Below are positions 48,213 to 56,308 of a stretch of 64,000 bases of DNA, piece by piece. The translations under genes were made by a program, and so were the position numbers. Source of the DNA: Streptomyces sp. A2-16 (GTDB lineage: Bacteria; Actinomycetota; Actinomycetes; Streptomycetales; Streptomycetaceae); assembly GCF_018128905.1 (NCBI RefSeq), contig NZ_CP063808.1:5518001-5582000 (forward strand), given 5' to 3'. The notes beneath the pieces are model-generated. The model did not search any database, was not told where the DNA came from, and saw only the letters and a list, made by a program, of their open reading frames with translations. Within the stretch, counting starts at the first letter, position 1. Every line of letters starts with the position of its first letter.

Positions 48213-48905
48213 ATGACCGCTGTGCGACGGCCCCTGCCCGTCCTGCTCGCGTGGGTCGTGGTCGCCGCGCTGGCCCTGTCCGCCTGGGGCCCGCGCGACC
48301 GCACCACCTGGTTCCTGGAGACCGCGTGGGTCCTGGCCGGGCTGCCGCTGCTCGTGCTGACCCGGCGCCGCTTCCCGCTGACCGACCTGTTGTACGTTCT
48401 GCTGGCGGTCCACGCGCTCGTGCTGATCGTCGGCGGCCACTACACCTACGCACAGGTCCCGCTCGGCGACTGGGTGCGCGACACCTTCGCGCTCGACCGC
48501 AATCCGTACGACCGTTTCGGCCACCTCATGCAGGGCTTCGTGCCGGCGGTTCTCGTACGGGAGCTGCTCAGCCGTACGTCACCGCTGCGGGGCAGCCGCT
48601 GGCTGGCGCCGCTGACGGTGTGCGCCTGTCTGGCCTTCAGCGCCGTCTTCGAGATGCTGGAGTGGGCGGCCGCCGTGATCGGCGGTCAGGCGGCGGACGC
48701 CTTCCTGGCCACGCAGGGCGATGTGTGGGACACCCAGTGGGACATGTTCTGCGCGCTGATCGGCGCCACGGTGTCCGTGCTCGTGCTGAGCCGCCTGCAC
48801 GACCGGCAGTTGGACGGGCCGCGCCTCACTTCGCCGTGTAGCGATGCCGGGTCCACAGCGGAAGCGCGAACCAGCACAGCAGGTACCAGGCCACGACTCC
48901 CGTGA
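48213..48905 (+). CDS. DUF2238 (YjdF-like) membrane protein
   Basis: A 230-aa protein with about six transmembrane helices. The family marks are HYTYAQVPLGDW, NPYDRFGHLMQGFVPAVLVR and FSAVFEMLEWAAAVIGGQ, then DVWDTQWDMFCALIGA, with conserved His and acidic residues that suggest a membrane enzyme or metal site. DUF2238 proteins have no proven function. GAGGAG precedes the ATG at 48213. The last 25 codons (from DGPRLT) are low-complexity and read into the 3' end of the convergent DUF6328 gene, an 80-base overlap, so the natural protein may differ there. Confidence 0.88.
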   Translation: MTAVRRPLPVLLAWVVVAALALSAWGPRDRTTWFLETAWVLAGLPLLVLTRRRFPLTDLLYVLLAVHALVLIVGGHYTYAQVPLGDWVRDTFALDRNPYDRFGHLMQGFVPAVLVRELLSRTSPLRGSRWLAPLTVCACLAFSAVFEMLEWAAAVIGGQAADAFLATQGDVWDTQWDMFCALIGATVSVLVLSRLHDRQLDGPRLTSPCSDAGSTAEARTSTAGTRPRLP

Positions 48906-49311
48906 CGAGCCAGGGCACCCAGTCGTCATGGGTCGCGACGCGCAGGACCAGCAGGAGCGCGGAGGTCATGGTGAGCAGCAGCAGGAGCAGGCCCATGAAG
49001 GTCAGGCGCGAGGCCCACTGCACGGCCTGGGGCTTCATGCGCTGCCCCGAGACGAGGCGGTGCAGCGACACCGGTCCGATCAGGGCACCGGTCGCACAGG
49101 CGCCCAGCACGACGGTCACTATGTAGATGACCTGGTCGGCGTGGGCCAGGTCGTGGTATTTCGGTGTGAAGACCACGGTGAGCAGGAAGCCGAACAGGAT
49201 CTGTACACCCGTCTGCGCCACCCGGACCTCTTGGATGAGCTCGGCCCATTTGCGGTCCGCGCGCTCTTCCTCGGTCTCGTCGCGCCCCGTCCGTCTCTCC
49301 GTCTCGACCAT
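48826..49311 (-). CDS. DUF6328 membrane protein
   Basis: A 161-aa membrane protein with four predicted helices. A charged N-terminus (ERRTGRDETEEERADRKWAE) leads to the conserved ELIQEVRVAQTGVQILFGFL, then LTVVFTPKYHDL, typical of the DUF6328 family of actinobacteria. Its function is unknown. The start ATG lies at 49311. The 3' end overlaps the convergent DUF2238 gene by 80 bases, more than usual. A 84-base gap separates it from the aldo/keto reductase gene upstream on the same strand. Confidence 0.88.
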   Translation of the reverse strand: MVETERRTGRDETEEERADRKWAELIQEVRVAQTGVQILFGFLLTVVFTPKYHDLAHADQVIYIVTVVLGACATGALIGPVSLHRLVSGQRMKPQAVQWASRLTFMGLLLLLLTMTSALLLVLRVATHDDWVPWLVTGVVAWYLLCWFALPLWTRHRYTAK

Positions 49312-49395
49312 GCCGTACAGGTATCCGGTGCCTGATCGTTCAAACAGCGCGGCTCCGGGAAGCGGCGCGGGGCCGCGTCCCGGAGCCGGGCGGGG

Positions 49396-50379
49396 TCACC
49401 AGCGGTTCTCGACCTGCTCCTTGATCCGGCGGTCGTACAGGTCGCGGATGGCCGTGAGGGTCTCCTCGGACAGCGGCGGCAGCTTGGCGGCGGCCGCGTT
49501 GGCGCGGGCCTGTTCGGGGTTGCGGGCGCCGGGGATGACGGTGGTGACGCCGGGCTGCTCGATGATCCAGCGCAGGGCGAGCTGGGCCGGGGTGTAGCCC
49601 TCGGGGGCCAGTGCGGAGAACTCGGCGGCGGCCTCGACACCGGTCGTGTAGTCCACGCCGGAGAAGGTCTCGCCGACGTCGAAGGCCTCCCCGTGCCGGT
49701 TGTAGGCACGGTGGTCGTTCTCCGGGAAGACCGTGTCCCTGGTGTACTTGCCGGACAGCAGGCCCGACGCGAGCGGGACCCGGGCGATGATGCCGACGCC
49801 CGCCTCCTGAGCGGCGGGCAGCACCTCGCGCAGCGGCTTCATGCGGAAGGCGTTGAGGATGATCTGCACGCTCGCCACACCGGGCCGGGCGATCGCGGTC
49901 AGGGCCTCCTCGCAGGTCTCCACGCTGACGCCGTAGTGGGCGATGCGCTCCTCCTCGACCAGGGTGTCGAGGGCGTCGAACACCTCGTCCGTGGAGTAGA
50001 CGGGGGTGGGCGGGCAGTGCAGCTGGACCAGGTCGATGCGGTCGACGCCGAGATTGCGGCGCGAACGGTCGTTCCAGGCACGGAAGTTGTCGAGGACGTA
50101 GTTCTCGGGGATCTGGTCGACGCGGCGGCCCATCTTCGTCGCGACCAGCACGTGCAGGTCGGGCCTGCCGCTCAGGAACGTGGCGATGGTCTGCTCGCTG
50201 CGTCCGTCGCCGTACACGTCCGCCGTGTCGAAGAAGGTGACCCCCGACTCGGCCGCCGCCTCCAGCACGGAGAGGGCTTCCTTGTCGTCGACGTCTCCCC
50301 AGTCGGCCCCCAGCTGCCAGGTGCCGAGTCCGACGACGGATGCGTGCTGCTGCGACCTGCCGAATGTGCGCTCGTCCAT
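49396..50379 (-). CDS. Aldo/keto reductase
   Basis: A 327-aa NADPH-dependent aldo/keto reductase. The catalytic tetrad is Asp and Tyr in TFFDTADVYGDGRSEQ (about residues 48-63), Lys in LVATKMGRRVDQ and His in IDLVQLHCPPTP. The C-terminal IIEQPGVTTVIPGARNPEQA is the NADP-binding segment. It resembles YajO/IolS-like oxidoreductases acting on sugars or small aldehydes. The ATG at 50379 has only a weak purine stretch upstream. It is divergent from a Tat-exported flavin oxidase; no pathway link is evident. Confidence 0.92.
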   Translation of the reverse strand: MDERTFGRSQQHASVVGLGTWQLGADWGDVDDKEALSVLEAAAESGVTFFDTADVYGDGRSEQTIATFLSGRPDLHVLVATKMGRRVDQIPENYVLDNFRAWNDRSRRNLGVDRIDLVQLHCPPTPVYSTDEVFDALDTLVEEERIAHYGVSVETCEEALTAIARPGVASVQIILNAFRMKPLREVLPAAQEAGVGIIARVPLASGLLSGKYTRDTVFPENDHRAYNRHGEAFDVGETFSGVDYTTGVEAAAEFSALAPEGYTPAQLALRWIIEQPGVTTVIPGARNPEQARANAAAAKLPPLSEETLTAIRDLYDRRIKEQVENRW

Positions 50380-50503
50380 GACGTCAGTCTGTCATCCGTC
50401 GCCGACTTGCGCGGAACTGGTCGCTCCGGGTCGGGGCCTGTGAATGTTTCACTCACACGGGTGACACCTTTCGACGTAAGGCATGCACGTGTCAACATCC
50501 GCC

Positions 50504-50509
50504 TAGCGT
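50504..50509 (+). promoter_or_regulatory. Candidate -10 element for leaderless flavin oxidase message
   Basis: TAGCGT sits six bases before the GTG at 50516, and there is no ribosome binding site in front of that GTG. This is the geometry of a leaderless message. A convincing -35 was not found. Confidence 0.35.
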
Positions 50510-50515
50510 GACCCC

Positions 50516-52228
50516 GTGACAGATCGTTCAGTGAGCAACCACCCGCAGGACAACCCGTCCTGGACCCGTCGCGGCTTTCTCATGAGCGCCGCCGCCCTCG
50601 CCGCCGTACCGGTGCTGCTGCCCGCCGATCCGGCCGCCGCGGCCGAGGAGCTGCCCGACTTCCCGGCCGGCGTGGCCCTGTACCGCTCGGCGTACCGGAA
50701 CTGGGTCGGCGAGATCACCGCCGACGGGCTGTGGGCCTGTGCGCCGACCGGCCCGGACCAGGTGGTCGACATCGTCAACTGGGCGTGGCGGCACGGTTGG
50801 CGGGTCCGCGCGCGAGGCTCCTCGCACGGTTGGTCGCCCCTCACCGTCACGGAGGGCACCGCGGCGGACGCGCCCGTTCTCCTGGTCGACACCGCCGCCC
50901 ACCTCACCGGCCTGTCCCTGGACTCCGCCTCCGCCGTGCGGGCCGGCACCGGCGTCACGCTGGAGGCGCTGCTCACCTATCTGGAGGAGCACGGGCTCGG
51001 GGTCACCGCCGCGCCCGCGCCCGGTGACCTGACCCTGGGGGGCGCGCTGGCGGTCGACGCGCACGGCACCGCCGTCCCGGCCGACGGGGAGAGGCGGCTG
51101 CCGGGGCAGACGTACGGCTCGCTCAGCAATCGCATCCTGTCGCTGACGGCGGTGGTGTGGGACGAGGACGGCGGGGCGTACGCACTGCGCACCTTCAGCC
51201 GCGCCGAGGCCGACAGCGCGGCCCTGCTCACCCATCTCGGGCGTGCCTTCGTCACCGAGGTCGTGCTGCGGGTGGGGGCCAACAGCAATCTGCGGTGTGT
51301 GAGCCGGCTCGACATCCCGGCGGCCGAGCTCTTCGCGGCGCCCGGCGGTGACGGGCGGACCTTCGCGAGCTTCATGGAGGAGGCCGGGCGGGTCGAGGCC
51401 ATCTGGTTCGCCTACACGGAGTTCCCGTGGCTCAAGGTGTGGAGTGTGGCGCCGACCAGGCCGCTGACCTCGCGGCGGGTGACCTCGCCGTACAACTACC
51501 CCTTCTCCGACAACGTTCCGACCCTGGTGGCCGATCTGGCCGGGCGGATGGTGTCGGACGCGGCCTGGTACCTGGCGCCGGTGCTCGGGAACGCGCAGCT
51601 CGACGTGGCGGCCGTGGGGCTCACGGCGACCCTGTCGGCGGACATCTGGGGGCCCTCCAAGAACTCGCTCCTGTACATCAGGCCGACGACCCTGCGGTTG
51701 ACGGCGAACGGGTACGCCGTCCTGACGCGCCGGGACCAGGTGCAGCGGGTGGTCTCCGAGTTCACGGACTTCTACCGCGAGCGGCTGGCCGCGTACACCG
51801 CTCAGGGGAAGTTCCCGGTCAACGGCACGGTGGAGATCAGGGTGACCGGCCTCGACGATCCGGCCGAGGCGGAGGTGGCCGGGGCGCGGGCCCCGCTGCT
51901 GTCGGCGTTGCGGGCGGATCCGGACCGCCCCGAGCGGGACACCGCGGTGTGGCTGGACATCCTCACCCTGCCGGGAACGCCCCATGCGGAGTCCTTCCTG
52001 CGGGAGATCGAGCAGTTCCTCGTCGACGGCTACGAAGGCACCCGCGTCGAGTGGTCCAAGGGGTGGGCTTACACGGACGAGGCCGCGTGGGCGGACGAGG
52101 AGATGCTCGGGACGACGATTCCCGGGGCGTTCGGAGAGGCGGTGTGGGGACAGGCGGCCGGGGTGCTGGACCGGCTCGATCCGCACGGCGTGTTCGGCAA
52201 CGCCTTCCTCGACCGCCTCTTCCGCTAG
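50516..52228 (+). CDS. Tat-exported VAO-type FAD oxidase (type II cholesterol-oxidase-like)
   Basis: A 570-aa secreted flavoenzyme. A Tat signal (TRRGFLMSAAALAAVPVLL) lies at residues 17-35. The FAD-binding PCMH-type domain begins at about residue 70. His104 in RARGSSHGWSPLTV is placed where such oxidases attach FAD covalently. The second half, from about 270 (FASFMEEAGRVEAIWFAYTE, then SPYNYPFSDNVPTL), matches the substrate-binding domain of Brevibacterium type II cholesterol oxidase. Steroid or alcohol oxidation outside the cell is the best guess. It starts at GTG 50516, probably leaderless. It overlaps the convergent TetR gene by 4 bases. Confidence 0.87.
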   Translation: MTDRSVSNHPQDNPSWTRRGFLMSAAALAAVPVLLPADPAAAAEELPDFPAGVALYRSAYRNWVGEITADGLWACAPTGPDQVVDIVNWAWRHGWRVRARGSSHGWSPLTVTEGTAADAPVLLVDTAAHLTGLSLDSASAVRAGTGVTLEALLTYLEEHGLGVTAAPAPGDLTLGGALAVDAHGTAVPADGERRLPGQTYGSLSNRILSLTAVVWDEDGGAYALRTFSRAEADSAALLTHLGRAFVTEVVLRVGANSNLRCVSRLDIPAAELFAAPGGDGRTFASFMEEAGRVEAIWFAYTEFPWLKVWSVAPTRPLTSRRVTSPYNYPFSDNVPTLVADLAGRMVSDAAWYLAPVLGNAQLDVAAVGLTATLSADIWGPSKNSLLYIRPTTLRLTANGYAVLTRRDQVQRVVSEFTDFYRERLAAYTAQGKFPVNGTVEIRVTGLDDPAEAEVAGARAPLLSALRADPDRPERDTAVWLDILTLPGTPHAESFLREIEQFLVDGYEGTRVEWSKGWAYTDEAAWADEEMLGTTIPGAFGEAVWGQAAGVLDRLDPHGVFGNAFLDRLFR

Positions 52229-52809
52229 GGCGTCAGGTGGGCCTGCACCGTGGGGGCGTAGCGGTCCACCAGATCCTCCACGGCGGTCGCCCTCAGCTCG
52301 GTGCCCCGGGCGATGCCGTACATCACGCCCAGGCCCAGGAGGGTGCCCACCGCCAGCTCCGCGCGCAGGCCGGCGTCGGCCCCGCGCAGGCGTTCCGCGA
52401 GGCGGTCGACCACCTGTGCGCGGAAGTTGACGCGCAGGATGTCGCCGTGCTCGCCCTGGACGGGGGCGAAGGCGATCCGCAGCAACGGGTCGGCGCCGCG
52501 TTCGATCTGGCCGGTGAGGACGTGGCGGACCATGTGGCGGCCCAGCTCGTCGAGGGGCGCGTCGAGCAGGGCCGTCGCGTCGGACTCGAAGGACATGACG
52601 CGGGCGAACAGGGCGTCCTTGTTGCCGAAGTACTTCACGATCAACGGCGGGCTGACGCCCGCCCGTTCGGCGACCGCCTTGAGGGTGATGTCGGCGTGCG
52701 GAGTGCGGGCCAGGAGATAACGGGCCGCCCGGAGAATGGCGGCCCTGGTGGCCTCGGCGTCCCGGCGGGCCGGCGTGGTCGTGGGGGGCGTAGTGCTCAC
52801 GGCACTCAT
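52225..52809 (-). CDS. TetR family regulator of the MFS pump
   Basis: A 194-aa TetR-type repressor. After a Pro/Thr-rich leader the helix-turn-helix is visible: TRAAILRAARYLLARTPHAD then ITLKAVAERAGVSPPLIVKY and FGNKDALFARV (about residues 22-70). The C-terminal domain belongs to the group often called TetR_C_17-like, of unknown ligand. It is the second gene of an operon: its ATG at 52809 overlaps the MFS gene stop. Twin 16-base operators in front of the MFS gene indicate self-regulation of both genes. Confidence 0.93.
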   Translation of the reverse strand: MSAVSTTPPTTTPARRDAEATRAAILRAARYLLARTPHADITLKAVAERAGVSPPLIVKYFGNKDALFARVMSFESDATALLDAPLDELGRHMVRHVLTGQIERGADPLLRIAFAPVQGEHGDILRVNFRAQVVDRLAERLRGADAGLRAELAVGTLLGLGVMYGIARGTELRATAVEDLVDRYAPTVQAHLTP

Positions 52810-54284
52810 GCTCCCTCCATCGCCCCGTCCCGCGCGCCCCGGGTGCGGCCCTCCGTCCGGCGGGTCCCCTCGGGCGTGGCGTCGCCGGGGATGGTCAGCG
52901 CCGCCGCACAGGCCGCGAGAGCCACCGCGCCCGCCATGGCGAAGGCCAGCAGATAGCCGTGCAGGGTGGGGACGGGCGTGCCGCCGACCGGGCTGGTGTG
53001 GTGGACGAGCACCGCTGCGACGGCCGCGCTGGAGGTGGCCTGGCCGATGGTGCGCATGAGGACGTTCACACCGTTCGCGGAGGCCGTCTGCTCGGCCGGT
53101 ACCGCGCGCAGGATGAGGGTGGGCAGGGCCGAGTAGGCGAGGGTGGTGCCGGTGGAGACCACGGTCGCGCCCAGGATGATCATCCACAGGTGGCGGCTGT
53201 CCGCGATGCGTACCGCGTAGCCGCACGCGATGACCGCGGCGCCGAGGGCGAGGGTGACGCGGGGGCCGCGGGAGGCGGAGATCCGCGCCGAGAGCGGCGA
53301 GAACAGCAGCATGGTCACGCCGCCCGGCAGCAGGCACAGGCCGGTGGCCACGATCGACAGGCCGAGTCCGTAGCCGGTGGCCTCGGGCGCCTGGACCAGC
53401 TGGGCCGTGACCAGGGAGTTGGCGTAGAAGGCGAAGCCGGTCAGCAGGGCGGCCACATGGGACAGGCCGACGCGTGGCCGGGTCACCAGGCGCAGGTCGA
53501 CCAGGGGCTGCTCGGTGCGCAGCTGGCGCCACCACCACAGGGTCAGGACGGCGACGGACACCGCGAAGAGGCTGAGGACACGGGGACTGCCCCAGCCCCA
53601 CTGGCCGCCCTGGGACACCCCGAGCAGCAGGCTGACCAGGCCCACGGCTAGCCCCAGGGCGCCCGGCACGTCGAAGCGGCCCGGCTGTCGTACCGGCGAC
53701 TCGCGGACCGCCCACGACACGGCCGTGACTCCCAGGGCGCCGAGCACGCTGGTCATCCAGAACATGGTGTGCCAGTCGGCGTACTGGACGACCATCGCGG
53801 CCAGCGGCAGGCCGAGGGCGGCGCCGATACCGACCGTGGAGCTCATCATCGCGACCGCGGAACCCCGCCGCTCGGGCGGCAGTTCGTCGCGCAGGATGCT
53901 GATCGACAGTGGCACCACGGAGGCGGCGGCCCCCTGCAGGGCACGGGCCGTGATGAGCACGGTGATGTCGGACGACAGGGCGCACATCACGGAGCCGACG
54001 GTCATCAGGACCAGGGACGCCGTGAGCACCCTGCGCTTGCCGTACATGTCGCCGGCGCGGCCGAGCACGGGGGTGAGGACGGCTCCGGACAACAGGGTCG
54101 CCGTGACCATCCAGGAGACGGCGCCGGGCGAGGAGTGGGTGAGCCGGGGCAGGTCCGGCAGCAGGGGCACGACCACGGTCTGCATGACGGCCATGAGCGT
54201 GCCGCACATCGCCAGGACCGGCACGGTGAGCCGGGTCCGCAGACGTGCTCCACGCGGCGGCGATATCGGGCCCTGCTGGTCCAT
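52806..54284 (-). CDS. MFS drug exporter, DHA2-like
   Basis: A 492-aa membrane protein with about fourteen helices. SWMVTATLLSGAVLTPVLGR and AGDMYGKRRVLTASLVLMT (residues 59-97) contain MFS motif A, ARALQGAAASVVPLSISILR contains motif B, and STVGIGAALGLPLAAMVVQY motif C, the exporter signature. The DHA2 group pumps antibiotics, dyes and host toxins. The ATG at 54284 has GGAG 7 bases upstream; an alternative GTG lies at 54290. It is co-transcribed with the TetR gene downstream. The promoter region carries two GTGAAT-N4-ATTCAC operators, so expression should rise when the TetR protein binds an inducer. Confidence 0.93.
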   Translation of the reverse strand: MDQQGPISPPRGARLRTRLTVPVLAMCGTLMAVMQTVVVPLLPDLPRLTHSSPGAVSWMVTATLLSGAVLTPVLGRAGDMYGKRRVLTASLVLMTVGSVMCALSSDITVLITARALQGAAASVVPLSISILRDELPPERRGSAVAMMSSTVGIGAALGLPLAAMVVQYADWHTMFWMTSVLGALGVTAVSWAVRESPVRQPGRFDVPGALGLAVGLVSLLLGVSQGGQWGWGSPRVLSLFAVSVAVLTLWWWRQLRTEQPLVDLRLVTRPRVGLSHVAALLTGFAFYANSLVTAQLVQAPEATGYGLGLSIVATGLCLLPGGVTMLLFSPLSARISASRGPRVTLALGAAVIACGYAVRIADSRHLWMIILGATVVSTGTTLAYSALPTLILRAVPAEQTASANGVNVLMRTIGQATSSAAVAAVLVHHTSPVGGTPVPTLHGYLLAFAMAGAVALAACAAALTIPGDATPEGTRRTEGRTRGARDGAMEGA

Positions 54285-54314
54285 CGGCACTCCGGATTCA
54301 ACGGGAAAACGGTG

Positions 54315-54357
54315 GTGAATGACAATTCACTTTAGCGGTGAATCGCCATTCACCCAA
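54315..54357 (-). promoter_or_regulatory. MFS-TetR promoter with twin operators
   Basis: GTGAAT-GACA-ATTCAC at 54315-54330 and GTGAAT-CGCC-ATTCAC at 54338-54353 are two copies of one perfect dyad, centres 23 bases apart. On the minus strand TTGGGT (54352-54357), 17 bases, TAAAGT (54329-54334) make a promoter; one operator fills the spacer, the other covers the -10 end and start site. Confidence 0.85.
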
Positions 54358-54379
54358 CACCGTTTCCAGGCCCGGTGAG

Positions 54380-55597
54380 CTACTTGCGGGAGGCCAGCTC
54401 GCGCGCGTGGACGCTGCGCGCCACCTTCGGGCCGAGCCAGCGCTTGAACCTGCGCAGCGCCTCCAGCTGCCCGGCGGCCTTGTCGATCCGGTAGTAGAGC
54501 TGCGGCGGCACATAGGGCAGCAGCGGCGAGTGGCGCTGGCCGAGCAGCGCGAACATCTGCTCCGGGGGCAGGTCGATGTAGCGCGGCAGGTTCTCGTACC
54601 ACTGGGCGCTGTAGCGGGCGGCGCTCTGGATGGAGAGGAGCTCCGCCTTGCGCTGCCGCTCGTAGCGGGCGAGGGCCTGGGGCAGCCCGGTGTGCGCGTG
54701 CAGAGCGTCGGCGAGGGCGATGGCGTCCTCCAGGGCGAGGGTGGTGCCGGCGCCGATGGAGTAGTGGGTGGTGTGGGCGGCGTCGCCGAGGAGGACGAGG
54801 TTGCCGCGGTGCCAGGTGCGGTTGGTGAGGGTACGGAAGTTCAGCCACTGGGCGCTGCCCGAGCCGGCGGAGCGGCCGATCAGGGGCCGGCCGTCGAGGA
54901 TGTCGGCGAACAGCTTCTCCAGCAGGGCCAGCCCGTCGGCCTCGTCGGCGCGGTCGAGCCCCAGGCCGGTCCAGGTCTGCGGCGCGCACTCGACGACGAC
55001 GGTGCTGCGCTCGGGGCTGAAGGCGTAGCCGTAGCACCAGATCCAGCCGTGGTCGGTCTCGACGAAGGCGAAGGTGAAGGAGTCGAAGACCTTGCTGGTG
55101 CCGAGCCAGATGTAGTGGTTGCGGCCCTCCTTGGTCTCGGCGCCGAAGTGGTCGGCGTGCGCGGTCCGCAGGGCACTGCGCACACCGTCGCCGGCGACGA
55201 CGAGGTCGGCCTCGGGGAGGTTCCCGTCGGTGATCTCGTGCTCGAACTCCAGCCGCACGCCCAGAGAGCGGGCCCGTGCGGCGAGGATCTCGAGCAGGCG
55301 GTGCCTGCCGATGCCGAAGCCCTGGTCGCTGCCGCGCCGGGTGACCAGGTCGCGCACCCGGGCCTCGCCCTCGGTCCAGCTGACCGAGGCCTCCTCGATC
55401 GCGCGGGCCGACTCGGCGTCGTGCGCGTGCAGCCGGTCGAGCAGTCCGCGCCAGTAGGTGACGCCCCAGCCGTAGGTCGAGCCCTCCGGGTCGCGCTCGT
55501 GGACAGTGATGTCGTGGGACGGGTCCTGCCGTTTCAGCAGGATCGAGAGATACAGGCCGGCGGGCCCGCCGCCGACGCAGGCGACCTTCACACGCAC
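54380..55597 (-). CDS. FAD-dependent aromatic monooxygenase-like protein
   Basis: A 405-aa class A flavoprotein monooxygenase. The FAD Rossmann motif VACVGGGPAGLYLSILLKRQ lies at residues 5-24, the second FAD motif NLVLLGDAAHTTHYSIGAGT at about 285-304, and the DG motif is DLVVAGDGVRSALR. The protein resembles the anthraniloyl-CoA/salicylyl-CoA 5-hydroxylase and VioD-like branch (ERDPEGSTYGWGVTYWRGLL is characteristic). An activated aromatic acid or indole is a likely substrate, but no CoA ligase or ring-cleavage gene lies beside it. Starts at GTG 55597 and GTG 55591 are both possible; AGGGG fits either. It lies upstream of the MFS-TetR pair on the same strand, separated by that pair's own promoter. 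Confidence 0.87.
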   Translation of the reverse strand: MRVKVACVGGGPAGLYLSILLKRQDPSHDITVHERDPEGSTYGWGVTYWRGLLDRLHAHDAESARAIEEASVSWTEGEARVRDLVTRRGSDQGFGIGRHRLLEILAARARSLGVRLEFEHEITDGNLPEADLVVAGDGVRSALRTAHADHFGAETKEGRNHYIWLGTSKVFDSFTFAFVETDHGWIWCYGYAFSPERSTVVVECAPQTWTGLGLDRADEADGLALLEKLFADILDGRPLIGRSAGSGSAQWLNFRTLTNRTWHRGNLVLLGDAAHTTHYSIGAGTTLALEDAIALADALHAHTGLPQALARYERQRKAELLSIQSAARYSAQWYENLPRYIDLPPEQMFALLGQRHSPLLPYVPPQLYYRIDKAAGQLEALRRFKRWLGPKVARSVHARELASRK

Positions 55598-55931
55598 CCC
55601 TAGAAATTACCCAAAGCGGTCGATTGGCAACGCAGAGTAGCAGCCCGGGGGTGCGGGGCCGGGGTTCCGGATCACGTCGATCTCCGCGCGTGACGCGGGC
55701 CACTACCAGGGCGTTCACGCGCAAAGGATCATCGGATCGGCGGTCGGCGCGAGAAGGAATTCCTCCGTCCGGGTTCGCGAAAGCCCTCCCAGCAGCAAGA
55801 TCATCTTTGTTCAACGCTGTACGACATGTTGGTAATTGTCTGAATCGGAGCCAACCGGTCACGAGCGATTTCTCCCGCTCTCGGCAGGGCCGATAGGCAT
55901 GCGGAGTCCGTCAACTCAGGAGGTACACCGC
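55598..55931 (+). other. Intergenic region before melC1, with possible promoter
   Basis: 334 bases without a gene. The right half (55800-55860) is A/T-richer, and TTGTTC 55807-55812 with GGTAAT 55831-55836 (18-base spacing) may be the melC promoter, weakly supported. In other streptomycetes melC transcription depends on developmental and copper signals. I see no clear operator repeat. Confidence 0.3.
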
Positions 55932-56276
55932 ATGCCGGAACTCACCCGCCGTACCGCGCTCACCGCCACGGCCGCCCTCGCGGCGACGGCCGTGGCCGCC
56001 CCGCACGCGTCCGCCGAGGAGCACCACCACGGATCCCCGGAGCCCTTCGACGAGGTCTACAAGGGCCGCCGGATACAGGGCCGTTCCACCGGGGGCCACC
56101 ACGGCGGCTACCGGGTGACGGTCGACGGCGCGGAGCTGCACCTGATGCGCAACGCCGACGGCACCTGGATCAGTGTCGTCAGCCACTACGACCCGGTACC
56201 CACCCCGCGCGCCGCCGCACGGGCCGCCGTCGACGAGCTCCAGGGCGCACGGCTGCTGCCGTTCCCCGCCAACTGA
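55932..56276 (+). CDS. melC1: Tyrosinase copper chaperone MelC1
   Basis: A 114-aa secretion and metallation partner of tyrosinase. A Tat signal (TRRTALTATAALAATAVAA) covers residues 5-23; a His-rich segment follows (EEHHHGSPEPFDEVYKGRRI) and RYRV-type strands GGYRVTVDGAELHLMRNADG complete the fold. In S. glaucescens and S. antibioticus MelC1 binds apo-MelC2, delivers copper through its histidines and carries the enzyme out by the Tat route. CAGGAGG precedes the ATG at 55932. It is 32 bases upstream of melC2 in the classical operon order. Confidence 0.95.
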   Translation: MPELTRRTALTATAALAATAVAAPHASAEEHHHGSPEPFDEVYKGRRIQGRSTGGHHGGYRVTVDGAELHLMRNADGTWISVVSHYDPVPTPRAAARAAVDELQGARLLPFPAN

Positions 56277-56308
56277 CCGCCCCGCACGCCTCTTTGGAGC
56301 ACCCGCAC

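Noticed and set aside
55598..55931. Copper-responsive operator for melC
   Set aside because: No clear inverted repeat or CsoR-type site could be seen in the gap.
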